A stretch of 5,968 nt of DNA. Origin: Bacteroidota bacterium. Lineage in GTDB: Bacteria; Bacteroidota; Ignavibacteria; UBA10030; UBA6906. Both the position numbers and the translations under genes were made by a program. Positions 5,853 through 5,968 of this stretch are shown here, in pieces (the stretch's first letter is position 1; every line of letters begins with the position of its first letter). The stretch covers positions 1 through 5,968 of the forward strand of contig JAGDMJ010000226.1 in assembly GCA_017860555.1 (NCBI GenBank). Direction: 5' to 3'. Below the pieces are notes generated by a model, which was not told where the DNA came from, did not search any database, and saw only the letters and a program-made list of their open reading frames with translations.

Positions 5853-5968
5853 ATGGTGCACCACTTTGATTTTCTCGTCATCGGGTCAGGGATCGCCGGA
5901 CTTTCGTATGCCCTGAAGGTTGCCGATCTTGGCTCCGTTGCCGTGATCACGAAGAAGGAAAAAGCAGA
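5853..5968 (+). CDS. nadB: L-aspartate oxidase, N-terminal fragment (3' truncated)
   Basis: NadB is a cytoplasmic FAD enzyme that oxidises L-aspartate to iminoaspartate, the first step of de novo NAD synthesis with NadA. Only 38 codons are in the window. They show the FAD-binding Rossmann start FDFLVIGSGIAGLSYALKVA, with the dinucleotide motif GSGIAG at residues 11-16, and then SVAVITKKEKA, which is very typical of NadB. The related SdhA/FrdA flavoproteins share the fold, but the GSGIAGLSYAL...VITKK wording favours NadB. The ATG has GGAAGGG at 5837-5843 with nine-base spacing. The gene lies beyond the terminator, so it should have its own promoter or rely on readthrough; no strong promoter is visible in the short gap. 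Confidence 0.85.
   Translation, partial: MVHHFDFLVIGSGIAGLSYALKVADLGSVAVITKKEKA

Overview
The window is bacterial housekeeping DNA, moderately GC-rich by eye, with all real genes on the + strand. The gene order, a β-barrel-like exported protein with a Bacteroidota/Chlorobiota flavour, and one consensus TTGACA/TATATT promoter suggest an FCB-group bacterium (Ignavibacteria, Kapabacteria or Kryptonia-like). That placement is an inference from protein style and synteny, not proven.

Bases 2-1515 hold the 3' part of pheT (phenylalanyl-tRNA synthetase β chain), a small coiled-coil gene in the position where ZapB-like proteins are often found, and zapA (FtsZ-ring regulator). These three are tightly packed and probably cotranscribed. 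Bases 1516-1882 have no protein gene. They contain a long rod-shaped inverted-repeat structure (about 1601-1771) that fits a 6S RNA (ssrS) in shape, size and position just downstream of zapA. An alternative AT-rich hairpin overlaps its 5' arm. Bases 1883-4088 hold rny (membrane-anchored RNase Y) and coaE (dephospho-CoA kinase), which overlap by 11 bases.

Bases 4089-4323 are an intergenic region with a strong σ70-type promoter. It drives a monocistronic gene for a signal-peptide-bearing, probably outer-membrane β-barrel protein of unknown function (4324-5760), closed by a clear Rho-independent terminator (5785-5822). The window ends in the first 38 codons of nadB (L-aspartate oxidase).

Functionally, the first block links translation (PheT), division-ring assembly (ZapA and partner), global transcription control (6S RNA), RNA decay (RNase Y) and CoA synthesis (CoaE). 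No mobile element, CRISPR array, tRNA or phage gene was seen. The least explained items are the 6S candidate with its competing folds, the small gene upstream of zapA, and the exported protein.
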